NCBI RefSeq assembly: GCF_001641335.1
Contig: NZ_LVEM01000001.1
Span: 1,338,580 to 1,402,579, forward strand
Source of the DNA: Bradyrhizobium stylosanthis
GTDB taxonomy: Bacteria; Pseudomonadota; Alphaproteobacteria; Rhizobiales; Xanthobacteraceae
Direction of reading: 5' to 3'
Length of the DNA stretch: 64,000 nt
This document shows positions 56,445 to 64,000 of the stretch, piece after piece. Numbering within the stretch: position 1 is the first letter of the stretch; each line of letters begins with the position of its first letter. A program made the translations under genes and the position numbers. Under the pieces are notes generated by a model. That model saw only the letters and a program-made list of their open reading frames with translations, did no database searches and was not told the origin of the DNA.

Positions 56445-57361
56445 CGAAGACTGTGCGCATCTGCGATGTCACCAAGGACTACGGCAGCGTCAAGGCGGTC
56501 CGCGGTGCTTCGTTTGAACTCGGCGAAGGCGAGTTGGTCGCCCTGATCGGCCACAACGGCGCCGGCAAGACCACGCTCATGAAACTGATGCTCGGGCTGA
56601 TCCGGCCGAGCAGCGGCTCGATCGAGGTCCTCGGCGACAATCCCGCCGCGGGTGAATTCGCAGGGCGTCGGCAGCTTGGTTATCTGCCCGAGAATGTGTC
56701 CTTCGAGGCTGCACTGACCGCCCGCGAGACGCAGGCCTTCTACGCCAGACTGAAGCGCGAGCCGGTGGCGAAGGCGCTTGATCTGCTCGACGCCGTCGGA
56801 CTGGGATCGGCCAGCCGGCGGCGGATCGGCACCTATTCGAAGGGCATGCGCCAGCGCTTGGGACTTGCCCAGGCCCTGATTGGACGCCCGCGAGTGCTGC
56901 TGCTGGACGAGCCGACCACCGGCCTCGATCCGGAGCTGCGCCAGACCTTCTACGATGTCATCGCGCGGCTCGCCAGCGAGGGCGCGACCGTGTTGCTGTC
57001 GTCGCACGCACTTACCGAGCTCGAGGAGCGCGCCGGCCGCGTCATCATCATGAACCGCGGCGTCAAGGTCGCCGACGGATCCATCGAGGAACTGCGTCGC
57101 CTGGCCCGCCTGCCCACCAGGATCCGTCTCAAGGTTTCGGGCCTCGCCCCGCACGAGATGCCGGCATGGGCGCCTGCGGACGCGATCTGCCGCCGCCTGA
57201 ACGGCCACTTCGTCGAGATCGACGCTGCGCCCGAGCGGAAGATCGAGCTTCTGCATCGGGCGACCGCCTTGGGCAATTCGGTCGAGGACGTGGACGTGAT
57301 CCCGCCGACTCTCGACGAGCTTTACGCTCACTTTCTTCGGCAGTCGGAGCAGCCATCATGA
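56441..57361 (+). CDS. nosF: NosF ABC transporter ATPase
   Basis: 306 residues. Walker A GHNGAGKTT, signature YSKGMRQRLGLAQAL, Walker B VLLLDEPTTGLD and LLSSHALTELEERAG. ATGA overlap with nosD, and its own end overlaps nosY. With NosD and NosY it forms the complex that matures the CuZ site of N2O reductase. Confidence 0.94.
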   Translation: MTKTVRICDVTKDYGSVKAVRGASFELGEGELVALIGHNGAGKTTLMKLMLGLIRPSSGSIEVLGDNPAAGEFAGRRQLGYLPENVSFEAALTARETQAFYARLKREPVAKALDLLDAVGLGSASRRRIGTYSKGMRQRLGLAQALIGRPRVLLLDEPTTGLDPELRQTFYDVIARLASEGATVLLSSHALTELEERAGRVIIMNRGVKVADGSIEELRRLARLPTRIRLKVSGLAPHEMPAWAPADAICRRLNGHFVEIDAAPERKIELLHRATALGNSVEDVDVIPPTLDELYAHFLRQSEQPS

Positions 57362-58185
57362 ATGTGCTGATGATCGCGGCCAAGGAAATTCACCAGGCGA
57401 TCCGCAATCGCTGGGTGCTGGCGGCCACGCTCCTGCTGGCCGGGCTTGCCCTGTCACTGACCTTTCTCGGCAGCGCGCCAACCGGGAACGTCGGCGTTCG
57501 CACGCTCGACGTGGTCATCGTCAGCCTGTCGAGCCTGACGATCTTCCTCGTTCCGCTGATCGCGCTTCTGATTTCCCACGACGCCATCGTCGGCGAGATG
57601 GAGCGAGGGACGATGCTGTTGCTGCTGAGCTACCCGGTGGCGCGATGGCAGGTGCTGCTTGGCAAGTTCCTGGGCCATCTCAGCGTCCTCGCCTTCGCAA
57701 CCTGCCTTGGCTACGGACTGGCCGTCGGAGCACTGGCCGCGACGGGTGGCCAGATCGATACCGATAGCCTCCTGGCCTTCGTGGCCATGATCGGCTCCTC
57801 CGTGCTGCTCGGCGCAGCCTTCGTCGCGATTGGATATCTGATCAGCGCGCTGGTGCGCGACCGGGGAACGGCGGCCGGCATCTGCATCGGGTTGTGGCTG
57901 CTGCTGGTTCTGATCTACGACATGGCATTGCTGGGCGTGCTTGCGCTCGACCAGGGACGCAACATCTCGGCGGCCGCGCTCAACGCCATGTTGCTGTCGA
58001 ATCCGACCGACGCCTACCGGCTGATCAATCTGACCGGGTTCGCCAATGTCAGCACGTTTGCCGGCATGGCCGGCCTCGCTCAAAGCACGTCCCTGACGGT
58101 GCCGGTCCTTCTGATCGCCCTGCTCTGCTGGACGCTGGTGCCGCTGGGGCTCGCCGCGCTCGCTTTCTCGCGGAGGGAGCTATGA
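57358..58185 (+). CDS. nosY: NosY ABC transporter permease
   Basis: 275 residues with six membrane segments, starting MNVLMIAAKEIHQAIRNRWV and containing ISHDAIVGEMERGTMLLLLSYPVARWQVLLGKFLGH, the conserved coupling region of NosY. It dimerises and pairs with NosF. The end overlaps the nosL start. Confidence 0.94.
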   Translation: MNVLMIAAKEIHQAIRNRWVLAATLLLAGLALSLTFLGSAPTGNVGVRTLDVVIVSLSSLTIFLVPLIALLISHDAIVGEMERGTMLLLLSYPVARWQVLLGKFLGHLSVLAFATCLGYGLAVGALAATGGQIDTDSLLAFVAMIGSSVLLGAAFVAIGYLISALVRDRGTAAGICIGLWLLLVLIYDMALLGVLALDQGRNISAAALNAMLLSNPTDAYRLINLTGFANVSTFAGMAGLAQSTSLTVPVLLIALLCWTLVPLGLAALAFSRREL

Positions 58186-58754
58186 GGCGCCGAACGATAC
58201 TTTTCGCCTTGCTCGTGCCGCTCGCGCTCGCGGGCTGCGATCAGAAGCAGACCGCGCAGATCCCACCGCCCCACCGGATGACCGCGGAGGACATCGGCCA
58301 CTATTGTGGCATGAACGTGCTCGAGCATCCGGGCCCAAAGGGCCAGATCTTCGCTGCGAGCCTCATTCAGGCGGTCTGGTTTTCGTCCGTGCGGGACGCC
58401 CTCGCCTTCACCATGCTGCCGGACGAGCCCAAGGACATCCTGGCAATCTACGTTTCCGATATGGGCAAGGCACCGAGCTGGGACCAGCCCGGCCCCGACA
58501 ACTGGGTCGAGGCGCGCAAGGCATTGTTCGTGATCGAGAGCCGGGCCAAGAGCGGCATGGGCGGGGACGAGGCCGTTCCGTTCTCGGACCGGGCGGCGGC
58601 GGAGAAGTTCGCAGCTGAAAACGGAGGCAGGATCGTCGGCTTCGACGAAGTACCGCGGGACTACGTCTTGGCGTCGGCGAATGTCACCGGCAACGCGGCG
58701 ATCGACGAAGCGAGTGGACGGATTCCGGGCGAACGATCGAGGAGAACGCCATGA
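58182..58754 (+). CDS. nosL: NosL copper chaperone lipoprotein
   Basis: 190 residues. Lipobox LALAGC gives lipidated Cys19. The HYCGMNVLEHPGPKGQI motif carries the Cu(I)-binding Cys/Met site of NosL. It delivers copper to apo-NosZ in the periplasm. The C-terminal residues after about 170 are charged and variable. ATGA overlap with nosX. Confidence 0.94.
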   Translation: MRRRTILFALLVPLALAGCDQKQTAQIPPPHRMTAEDIGHYCGMNVLEHPGPKGQIFAASLIQAVWFSSVRDALAFTMLPDEPKDILAIYVSDMGKAPSWDQPGPDNWVEARKALFVIESRAKSGMGGDEAVPFSDRAAAEKFAAENGGRIVGFDEVPRDYVLASANVTGNAAIDEASGRIPGERSRRTP

Positions 58755-59746
58755 CGCAGTCGCTGACGCGCCGACGCTTCATCCGGATCAGCGCCGCAGC
58801 GGCAGGCTTCGGCCCGCTCGGCCTCGGACGCCCCGTTCGCGCGGGGAGCGAGCCGACCATCTGGCGCGGCAAGATGCTGGGCGCGGTCGCGACGATGGAG
58901 ATCCACGACGACGACCGCAGCCGCGCGGAACGGCTGATATCGCTCGCTTGCGCCGAGGCGCGCCGGCTCGAGCAGTTGTTCAGCCTCTACCTGGGCGAGT
59001 CCGCCCTGGTCGAATTGAACCGGACGGGCATCCTGATTGATCCCGCCGCCGAGATGGTCGATCTGCTTTCGACCGCGCAGCACTATTCCAGCCTGACCGG
59101 GGGCCTGTTCGATGTCACCGTGCAGCCGCTATGGGACCTGTATGCCGACCACTTCGCACGAGAGAACGCGAATCCGGCTGGCCCGACGGCGGCGGAGATC
59201 CGGACAGCGCTTGCGCGTGTCGGCAGCAGCCGCCTGTCCATCAGTCGCGACCGGATCGTGATGCCTCGGGGGATGGCCGTCACCCTGAACGGGATCGCGC
59301 AGGGCTACATCACGGACAAGGTGGTCGAGCTCCTGCGGGCGCACGGCATCTCGCACAGCCTTGTCGACATGGGCGAAGCCCGGGCGATCGGCTCGCGTCC
59401 CGACGGCCGACCTTGGGAGGTCGGCATCGCCGATCCGGACCATGCGGGCCACACGAAAGCGGTGCTGCCGATCATCGATCGCGCAGTGTCGACCTCGGGC
59501 AGTTACGGCTTCCAGTTTGGCTCCACGTCGCGGTTCAACCACCTGTTCGATCCCCGAACGGGAGGCTGCGCCCTCCGCTATCGCAGCGTGACGACCGTAT
59601 CTCGCACTGCGACCGCCGCGGACGCACTGTCAACGGCGTTCTGCCTGATGCCGGAAGCTGACATCCGATCGTTGCTGTCACGTGTCGGCATCGACCGCGT
59701 TTACCTCGTCAACGACGCCGGCCAGTCGGTCGAATTCGCTGCTTAG
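58751..59746 (+). CDS. nosX: NosX, FAD:protein FMN transferase (ApbE family)
   Basis: 331 residues. Signal-like N-terminus with two Arg (TRRRFIRISAAAAG), so probably Tat-exported. ApbE motifs: GGLFDVTVQPLWDLY, LNGIAQGYITDKVVELL, VDMGEARAIGSRPDGRPWEVGI, and SGSYGFQF. It covalently attaches FMN to NosR. Last gene of the operon; the AraC gene converges 11 bp beyond its stop. Confidence 0.94.
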   Translation: MTQSLTRRRFIRISAAAAGFGPLGLGRPVRAGSEPTIWRGKMLGAVATMEIHDDDRSRAERLISLACAEARRLEQLFSLYLGESALVELNRTGILIDPAAEMVDLLSTAQHYSSLTGGLFDVTVQPLWDLYADHFARENANPAGPTAAEIRTALARVGSSRLSISRDRIVMPRGMAVTLNGIAQGYITDKVVELLRAHGISHSLVDMGEARAIGSRPDGRPWEVGIADPDHAGHTKAVLPIIDRAVSTSGSYGFQFGSTSRFNHLFDPRTGGCALRYRSVTTVSRTATAADALSTAFCLMPEADIRSLLSRVGIDRVYLVNDAGQSVEFAA

Positions 59747-59757
59747 CGTCCCCGCGC

Positions 59758-60729
59758 TCACGGCCAGTCGGCGAAGTTGAGCGTCGGCGGCGATCGTCCG
59801 GCGCGGACGCGGGCCGCAACGCGCCGGCGCCAAACGCCTGGAGCCTCGCCGGTGTGCTTGCGGAAGAAGCGGTTGAAATAGGCGGTGTCCTTGAAGCCCA
59901 GCGCAAAGGCGATCTGCTTGACGGCAACCGTGCCGGCCTCGAGCCGGCTTGCGGCTTCCTTGACGACGCGCTGCTGGATCAGCTCGCTCGGTGATCGCTT
60001 CAGCTCGCGGCTGCAGAGTGCGTGCAGGCGGTCCGGCGTCATGCCGAGGAGGCCGGCGTAATCGCTGACGCGCAGATGCTGGTGGTAGCGCTCCTCGAGC
60101 AGCCTGCGGAAGCGGCTCAGGATCTCGGTGCTACTGCCCTCCTCGTCCCGGTCGGTATCGCCTGCGAACAGACGCCAGAAGCGCAGCACGCACAGCGTCA
60201 GCTCGGCGGATAGGATCGACGCTGCGCCGCTGCGTGCCGGCGACGCGATCTCGGCGGCGATCGCTGCAATCGAGCGCGACATCGTGGTCACGAGGTCGGT
60301 TTCGACCGGCCGAGCCATGATGCCGCCGGCGGCTTCGAGCGCGAGATAGGCCGTTTCGGCCGATGGCGGCAGATAGCGATGCCACACGCCCGCGCGCAGC
60401 TGCAGCAGCTCGGCGCTCGCACCGGCGGACACCTCAAGCCATTCGGCCGAGCCCGCCGGCAGCCAGACGATGGCCGGGCCGGTGAAGGTCATGGTCTTGC
60501 CGGGCTGGCCGACCTCGGCCGCGGAAGCGCTGTGCAGGCACAGCAGATGGATGAACGGCCGGGCCGCCTTCGATGTCAGCATCCAGCGCCGGGCCACATA
60601 GTGCGAGGCAATCAGCTCGGCGCCGACGGGCGCGGCGCCGCTCGCGGTCGCTGGACCTGGGCCCGCGACGCCTCGACGCACTTGGGCGCCCCGACCAGAA
60701 AAGTCCAATCTTTCGCCGGATCTGTCCAT
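59758..60729 (-). CDS. AraC family transcriptional regulator
   Basis: 323 residues from the Met at MDRSGERLDF. The N-terminal cupin-like ligand domain is followed by a C-terminal AraC helix-turn-helix pair (ERYHQHLRVSDYAGLLGMTPDRLHALCSRELKRSP and IAFALGFKDTAYFNRFFRKHTGEAPGVWRRR). It is divergent from the amino-acid transporter genes, with a 150-bp gap, and likely regulates them. An imperfect palindrome TTGTGCGAACAA overlaps its start and GCGAACAA recurs near 60839. Confidence 0.9.
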   Translation of the reverse strand: MDRSGERLDFSGRGAQVRRGVAGPGPATASGAAPVGAELIASHYVARRWMLTSKAARPFIHLLCLHSASAAEVGQPGKTMTFTGPAIVWLPAGSAEWLEVSAGASAELLQLRAGVWHRYLPPSAETAYLALEAAGGIMARPVETDLVTTMSRSIAAIAAEIASPARSGAASILSAELTLCVLRFWRLFAGDTDRDEEGSSTEILSRFRRLLEERYHQHLRVSDYAGLLGMTPDRLHALCSRELKRSPSELIQQRVVKEAASRLEAGTVAVKQIAFALGFKDTAYFNRFFRKHTGEAPGVWRRRVAARVRAGRSPPTLNFADWP

Positions 60730-60878
60730 TGTGCGAACAAATCCCCCGGTGCTTGCTAGGTCAAGTCCTGATCGCGGCGGGCTCAAACATGCCGCACCTC
60801 AAGAAATCGGGACTGAGAGGAACGACCCAGTACATCGTCGCGAACAATCGTTTGCGTGAAACACGAGGGAGGATCGAC

Positions 60879-62099
60879 ATGTTTTCGGCGAACCGTCGAA
60901 CGTTGCTGCGCGTCACTGGCCTTGTGGCCGTCGCCACGGCACTGGGGACCTTTGCGTCCACCGCCGAGGCGCAGGAGAAGATCCGGATCGGCTATGCCAT
61001 CTCCAAGACCGGCCCCTATGCCGGCGGTGCCGGCATCACCACCCTGCCCAATTACGAGCTGTGGGTGAAGGACGTGAACGCCGCCGGCGGCATCAAGCTC
61101 GGCGACAAGAAGCTGGCGATCGAGGTGGTCGAATACGACGACCGCAGCAGCTCGGAAGAAGCCGTCAAGGCGATCGAGCGGCTCGCCAACCAGGACAAGG
61201 TCGATTTCATTCTTCCGCCCTGGAGCACGGGCCTCAACCTTGCGGTCGGCCCGACGCTGAACCGTCTCGGCTACCCGCACCTCGCGGTGACCTCGGTGAC
61301 CGACAAGGCGCCGGAGCTCGCCAAGCGCTGGTCGAACGCGACGTTCTGGCTCGGCACGTCGGCGCAGATCTCCGAGGGGCTGGCGGATCTGCTCGGCAAA
61401 CTGAAGAGCGAAGGCAAGATCGGCGCGAATGTCGCGATGGTCAGCGTCGCCGACCAGTTCGGCATCGAGCTCTCCGCCGCCGGCCGCGAAGCGTTCAAGA
61501 AGCACGGCTTCACCCTCACCTATGACAAGACCTATCCCATGGGCGCGCAGGATCTCCAGCCGCTGCTGAAGGATGCGATCGCGTCGAACCCGGATACGTT
61601 CGTCGCCTTCAGCTATCCGCCGGATACGATCGCGCTGACCGAGCAGGCGCAGCTCCTGAAGTTCAATCCGAAGGTCTTCTATGTCGGCGTCGGCACCGCC
61701 TTTCCGCTCTACAAGGGCAAGTTCGCCGGCAACAGCGACGGCGTGATGGGGATCGGCGGCTGGAACGCGGATTCGCCGCAGCTCAAGGACTATCTCGCGC
61801 GCCACAAGGCCGCGACCGGCAAGGAGCCGGATCGCTGGGCGAGCTCGATCACCTATGCGAGCCTCCAGGTGCTGCAACAGGCGATCGAAAAGGTCGGCAA
61901 GCTCGATCGCGCCGCGGTCGCAGCCGAGATCCGCTCGGGCACGTTCGACACCATCATCGGCAAGGTCAAGCTGAAGGACGGACTGCTCCAGGACGTCTGG
62001 AGCGTCGGCCAGTGGCAGAACGGCGAGTTCTACGCGCTCGCGCCGGCCTCGCTGCCGGGCGCGCGTGCGCCGGTCGTGCCCAAGGCACCATGGCAGTAA
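60879..62099 (+). CDS. amino-acid/amide ABC transporter substrate-binding protein (LivJ type)
   Basis: 406 residues from the ATG behind GAGGGAGG; the open frame extends upstream but no better start is seen. Signal with Arg pair (NRRTLLRVTGLVAVATALG) cleaved about AEA/QEK. Periplasmic binding protein type 6 features: YAISKTGPYAGGAGITTLPNYELWVKDVNAAGGI and EYDDRSSSEEAVKAIERLANQDKVDFI. The ligand may be branched-chain amino acids, urea or aromatic acids; the Liv family is broad. Confidence 0.93.
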   Translation: MFSANRRTLLRVTGLVAVATALGTFASTAEAQEKIRIGYAISKTGPYAGGAGITTLPNYELWVKDVNAAGGIKLGDKKLAIEVVEYDDRSSSEEAVKAIERLANQDKVDFILPPWSTGLNLAVGPTLNRLGYPHLAVTSVTDKAPELAKRWSNATFWLGTSAQISEGLADLLGKLKSEGKIGANVAMVSVADQFGIELSAAGREAFKKHGFTLTYDKTYPMGAQDLQPLLKDAIASNPDTFVAFSYPPDTIALTEQAQLLKFNPKVFYVGVGTAFPLYKGKFAGNSDGVMGIGGWNADSPQLKDYLARHKAATGKEPDRWASSITYASLQVLQQAIEKVGKLDRAAVAAEIRSGTFDTIIGKVKLKDGLLQDVWSVGQWQNGEFYALAPASLPGARAPVVPKAPWQ

Positions 62100-62157
62100 G
62101 GCCGTTGGCAGGCCTCCCGCTTGCGAGGCCTGCCGTCCGCGCGAAGGGCTCCGTTTC

Positions 62158-63033
62158 ATGCTGCTTGTCGACATCATCCTGCCGGGCCTCGTGCTCGGCG
62201 GCATGTACGCGCTGATCGCGCTCGGGCTGACGCTGCAATACGGCGTGGCGCGGATCATGAACCTGTCCTACGGGGAGTCGCTGGTCGCGGCCGCCTTCGG
62301 TGCGTTCTCGCTCTACAGCGGCCTCGGCCTCAGCCCGCTGGCTGCGCTGCTGCTGGCCGTCCCGGTCGCGATGGTGCTGAACTGGCTGCTCTATCGCTTC
62401 CTGCTGGAACGGCTGATGCGGCGGGGCAAGGATCGCGGCGCGCAGGAGATCGACAGCATCCTCGTGACCTTCGGCGTTCTGTTCGTGATCCAGGGCGCCA
62501 TGCTGGTCGCCTTCGGCGGCCAGTATTACAGCTATAGCTATCTCTCCATTCCACTGACGGTCATGGGCTCGACCCTTGCGGTCAATCGCCTGGTCGCGCT
62601 GCTGTTCGCAGCCGTGGTCGGCTTTGCGGTGTATCTCGCCCTCACCCGCACCCGCATCGGGACCGCCGTGCGCGCCATCGCGGTGGATGCGAATGCCGCG
62701 CGCCTCGTCGGGATCGACGTGGCGGCCTTGTCGGGGCTGGCCTTTGCCTTTGGCGGCGGTCTCGTTGCCGTCGGCGGCGTGCTGGTCAGCATGTTCCTCA
62801 CCTTCAATGCCGCAATGGGCGTGGTCTTCACCATGAAGGCGCTGGTCGTCGTCATCATGGGCGGCGTCGGCAACGTCCTGGGCGCGCTGGTGGCGGGGCT
62901 GCTGCTCGGTGTGGTCGAGACCGCGGTGGCGCGGCTGGTCGATCCCGGCCTGACGCTGGCCGCGACCTACGCGTTGTTTCTCGGCGTGCTGCTGATCAAG
63001 CCGACCGGCCTGTTCGGGAGGGCTGCGTCGTGA
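62158..63033 (+). CDS. branched-chain-type ABC transporter permease (LivH)
   Basis: 291 residues with eight hydrophobic segments. LivH features: PGLVLGGMYALIALGLTLQYGVARIMNLSYG at the start, TRIGTAVRAIAVDANAARLVGIDV (EAA-like loop) and MKALVVVIMGGVGNVLGALVAGLLLG. It follows the binding protein by 58 bp and overlaps the next gene by 4 bp. Confidence 0.93.
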   Translation: MLLVDIILPGLVLGGMYALIALGLTLQYGVARIMNLSYGESLVAAAFGAFSLYSGLGLSPLAALLLAVPVAMVLNWLLYRFLLERLMRRGKDRGAQEIDSILVTFGVLFVIQGAMLVAFGGQYYSYSYLSIPLTVMGSTLAVNRLVALLFAAVVGFAVYLALTRTRIGTAVRAIAVDANAARLVGIDVAALSGLAFAFGGGLVAVGGVLVSMFLTFNAAMGVVFTMKALVVVIMGGVGNVLGALVAGLLLGVVETAVARLVDPGLTLAATYALFLGVLLIKPTGLFGRAAS

Positions 63034-64000
63034 CTAGGCCCATGCGTGCAGCGCTGTGGTGCGGAGCCCTTGGCCTGGCTGCGGCCGTCGTCACATATCC
63101 GCTCTATGCCAACGGCTACTATCTCGCGCTCGGCATCAGCGTGCTCTATTTCACGATCCTCGCGACGGCGTGGGCGATGTTCTCGGGGCCGACCCGCTAC
63201 GTCTCGCTGGCGACGGTCGCCTTCTTCGGCCTCGGCGCCTATACGGCCGCGGTACTCGGCGAGACCATGTCCTGGCCGGTCGTGCTGCTGGCCGCCGCCG
63301 GCGTCGGTGCCCTCACCGCTGCCATCACCGGGCTCTCGACGCTGCGGCTGTCGGGCATCTATTTCGTGATCTTCTCGTTCGGGCTGGCCGAGCTGATCCG
63401 GCAGCTTGTGATCTGGTACGAGGTCAACATCCACAAATCGGTCGGCCGCTATCTGTTCAGCGCGGTGACGCAGGACATTCTCTACTGGCAGCTCCTGGGC
63501 CTGACCTTCATCGTCTTCCTGGTGGGCTGGCTGCTCGGGCGCTCGCGCTACGGGCTGGCGTTACGCGCCATCGGCACCGACGAGACCGCGGCCAGCCATT
63601 CCGGCATCGATGCGACGCGCATCAAGCTCGGCGTCTTCATCCTGAGCGCGACATTCATGGCGATGACCGGTGCAGTGATGGCGCCGCGTTGGACCTATAT
63701 CGATCCCGCGATCGCCTTCAACCCGACCATCTCGTTCCAGGTCGTGATCATGGCTTTGCTCGGTGGCGCCGGCTCGTTGTTCGGGCCCGTGCTCGGCGTC
63801 ATCCCGCTGGTGCTGCTGTTCGAGGTGCTGACCGCGACGCTGCCGAACCATTTCAGCATCGTCCTCGGCATCATCTTCGTCTTCATCGTCATGGTGCTGC
63901 CGAACGGCGTGATCGGCCTGTTCGGGGCAGGACGCTGGCGCGTTCCGGCGGGTAATCCCGCCCCCGGGGCAGCTCGTAAGACGGACGCAACGCTGCTCGC
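63030..64000 (+). CDS. branched-chain-type ABC transporter permease (LivM), 3' end outside window
   Basis: It opens at a GTG overlapping the LivH stop (GTGA) behind GGGAGGG; an ATG four codons later is an alternative. About 323 codons are visible with no stop before the edge. Features include LYFTILATAWAMFSGPTRYVSLATVAFFGLGAYTAAVL, RYGLALRAIGTDETAASHSGIDATRIK and VIMALLGGAGSLFGPVLGV. ATPase genes of the transporter presumably follow beyond the window. Confidence 0.93.
   Translation, partial: MTRPMRAALWCGALGLAAAVVTYPLYANGYYLALGISVLYFTILATAWAMFSGPTRYVSLATVAFFGLGAYTAAVLGETMSWPVVLLAAAGVGALTAAITGLSTLRLSGIYFVIFSFGLAELIRQLVIWYEVNIHKSVGRYLFSAVTQDILYWQLLGLTFIVFLVGWLLGRSRYGLALRAIGTDETAASHSGIDATRIKLGVFILSATFMAMTGAVMAPRWTYIDPAIAFNPTISFQVVIMALLGGAGSLFGPVLGVIPLVLLFEVLTATLPNHFSIVLGIIFVFIVMVLPNGVIGLFGAGRWRVPAGNPAPGAARKTDATLL

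Overview
The window looks like chromosomal DNA of a high-GC alphaproteobacterium, most probably Bradyrhizobium or a close relative. The reasons are a complete nosRZDFYLX nitrous-oxide reductase cluster in rhizobial order, an F1-ATPase zeta subunit gene (DUF1476), many solute-binding-protein transporters (TRAP, Liv and Dpp type), autotransporters, and a scatter of very small conserved-looking peptide genes. The genus is inferred from gene content; no 16S gene is present.

Layout. 1-4.1 kb: the 3' part of a PHA-synthase-like Cys hydrolase, glutamine-dependent NAD synthetase, and a small GrlR-like protein. 4.1-10.4 kb: a sugar-isomerase-like TIM barrel protein followed by a full dipeptide/oligopeptide-type ABC importer (binding protein, two ATPases, two permeases). 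10.4-14.7 kb, reverse strand: a compact thiazole/oxazole-modified peptide (TOMM/LAP) cluster with a Cys-rich precursor, an E1-like/YcaO cyclodehydratase fusion and a SagB-type dehydrogenase. 14.9-24.9 kb: VOC protein, ilvD, small secreted and hypothetical proteins, tRNA-Ser(UGA), ATPase zeta subunit, GNAT, UPF0114 membrane protein, three genes of 29-42 codons, and rlpA. 25-32 kb: a giant nine-repeat IPT/TIG autotransporter divergent from three tandem phage-tail-collar (MDP-like) proteins and a GNAT acetyltransferase. 32-39.8 kb: epoxide hydrolase, then a housekeeping run dacC-like, tmk, holB, metG, tatD and an MBL hydrolase; the MetG carries a long Lys/Ala-rich histone-H1-like N-terminal extension. 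40-49.2 kb: a three-gene TRAP transporter, an autotransporter, and a reverse-strand unit of TRAP binding protein, fused TRAP permease and acyl-CoA ligase. 49.7-59.7 kb: a ferritin-like protein divergent from nosRZDFYLX. 59.8-64 kb: an AraC regulator divergent from a branched-chain-type amino-acid ABC transporter that runs off the right edge.

How the parts work together. The TOMM genes suggest a ribosomal peptide whose 17 core cysteines would be cyclised to thiazoline/thiazole. No dedicated protease or exporter lies next to them, and the precursor itself starts with a Sec-like signal sequence, which is the most unusual feature here. The IPT autotransporter, collar and GNAT block looks like a surface-display or adhesion cassette built from phage-tail parts without other phage genes. 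The nos operon encodes the complete respiratory N2O reductase with its electron-donor, copper-delivery and FMN-transfer proteins.

Limits: no database search was possible. Names rest on motifs and remembered family features. Start codons were chosen from visible ribosome-binding sites and can be off by a few codons.
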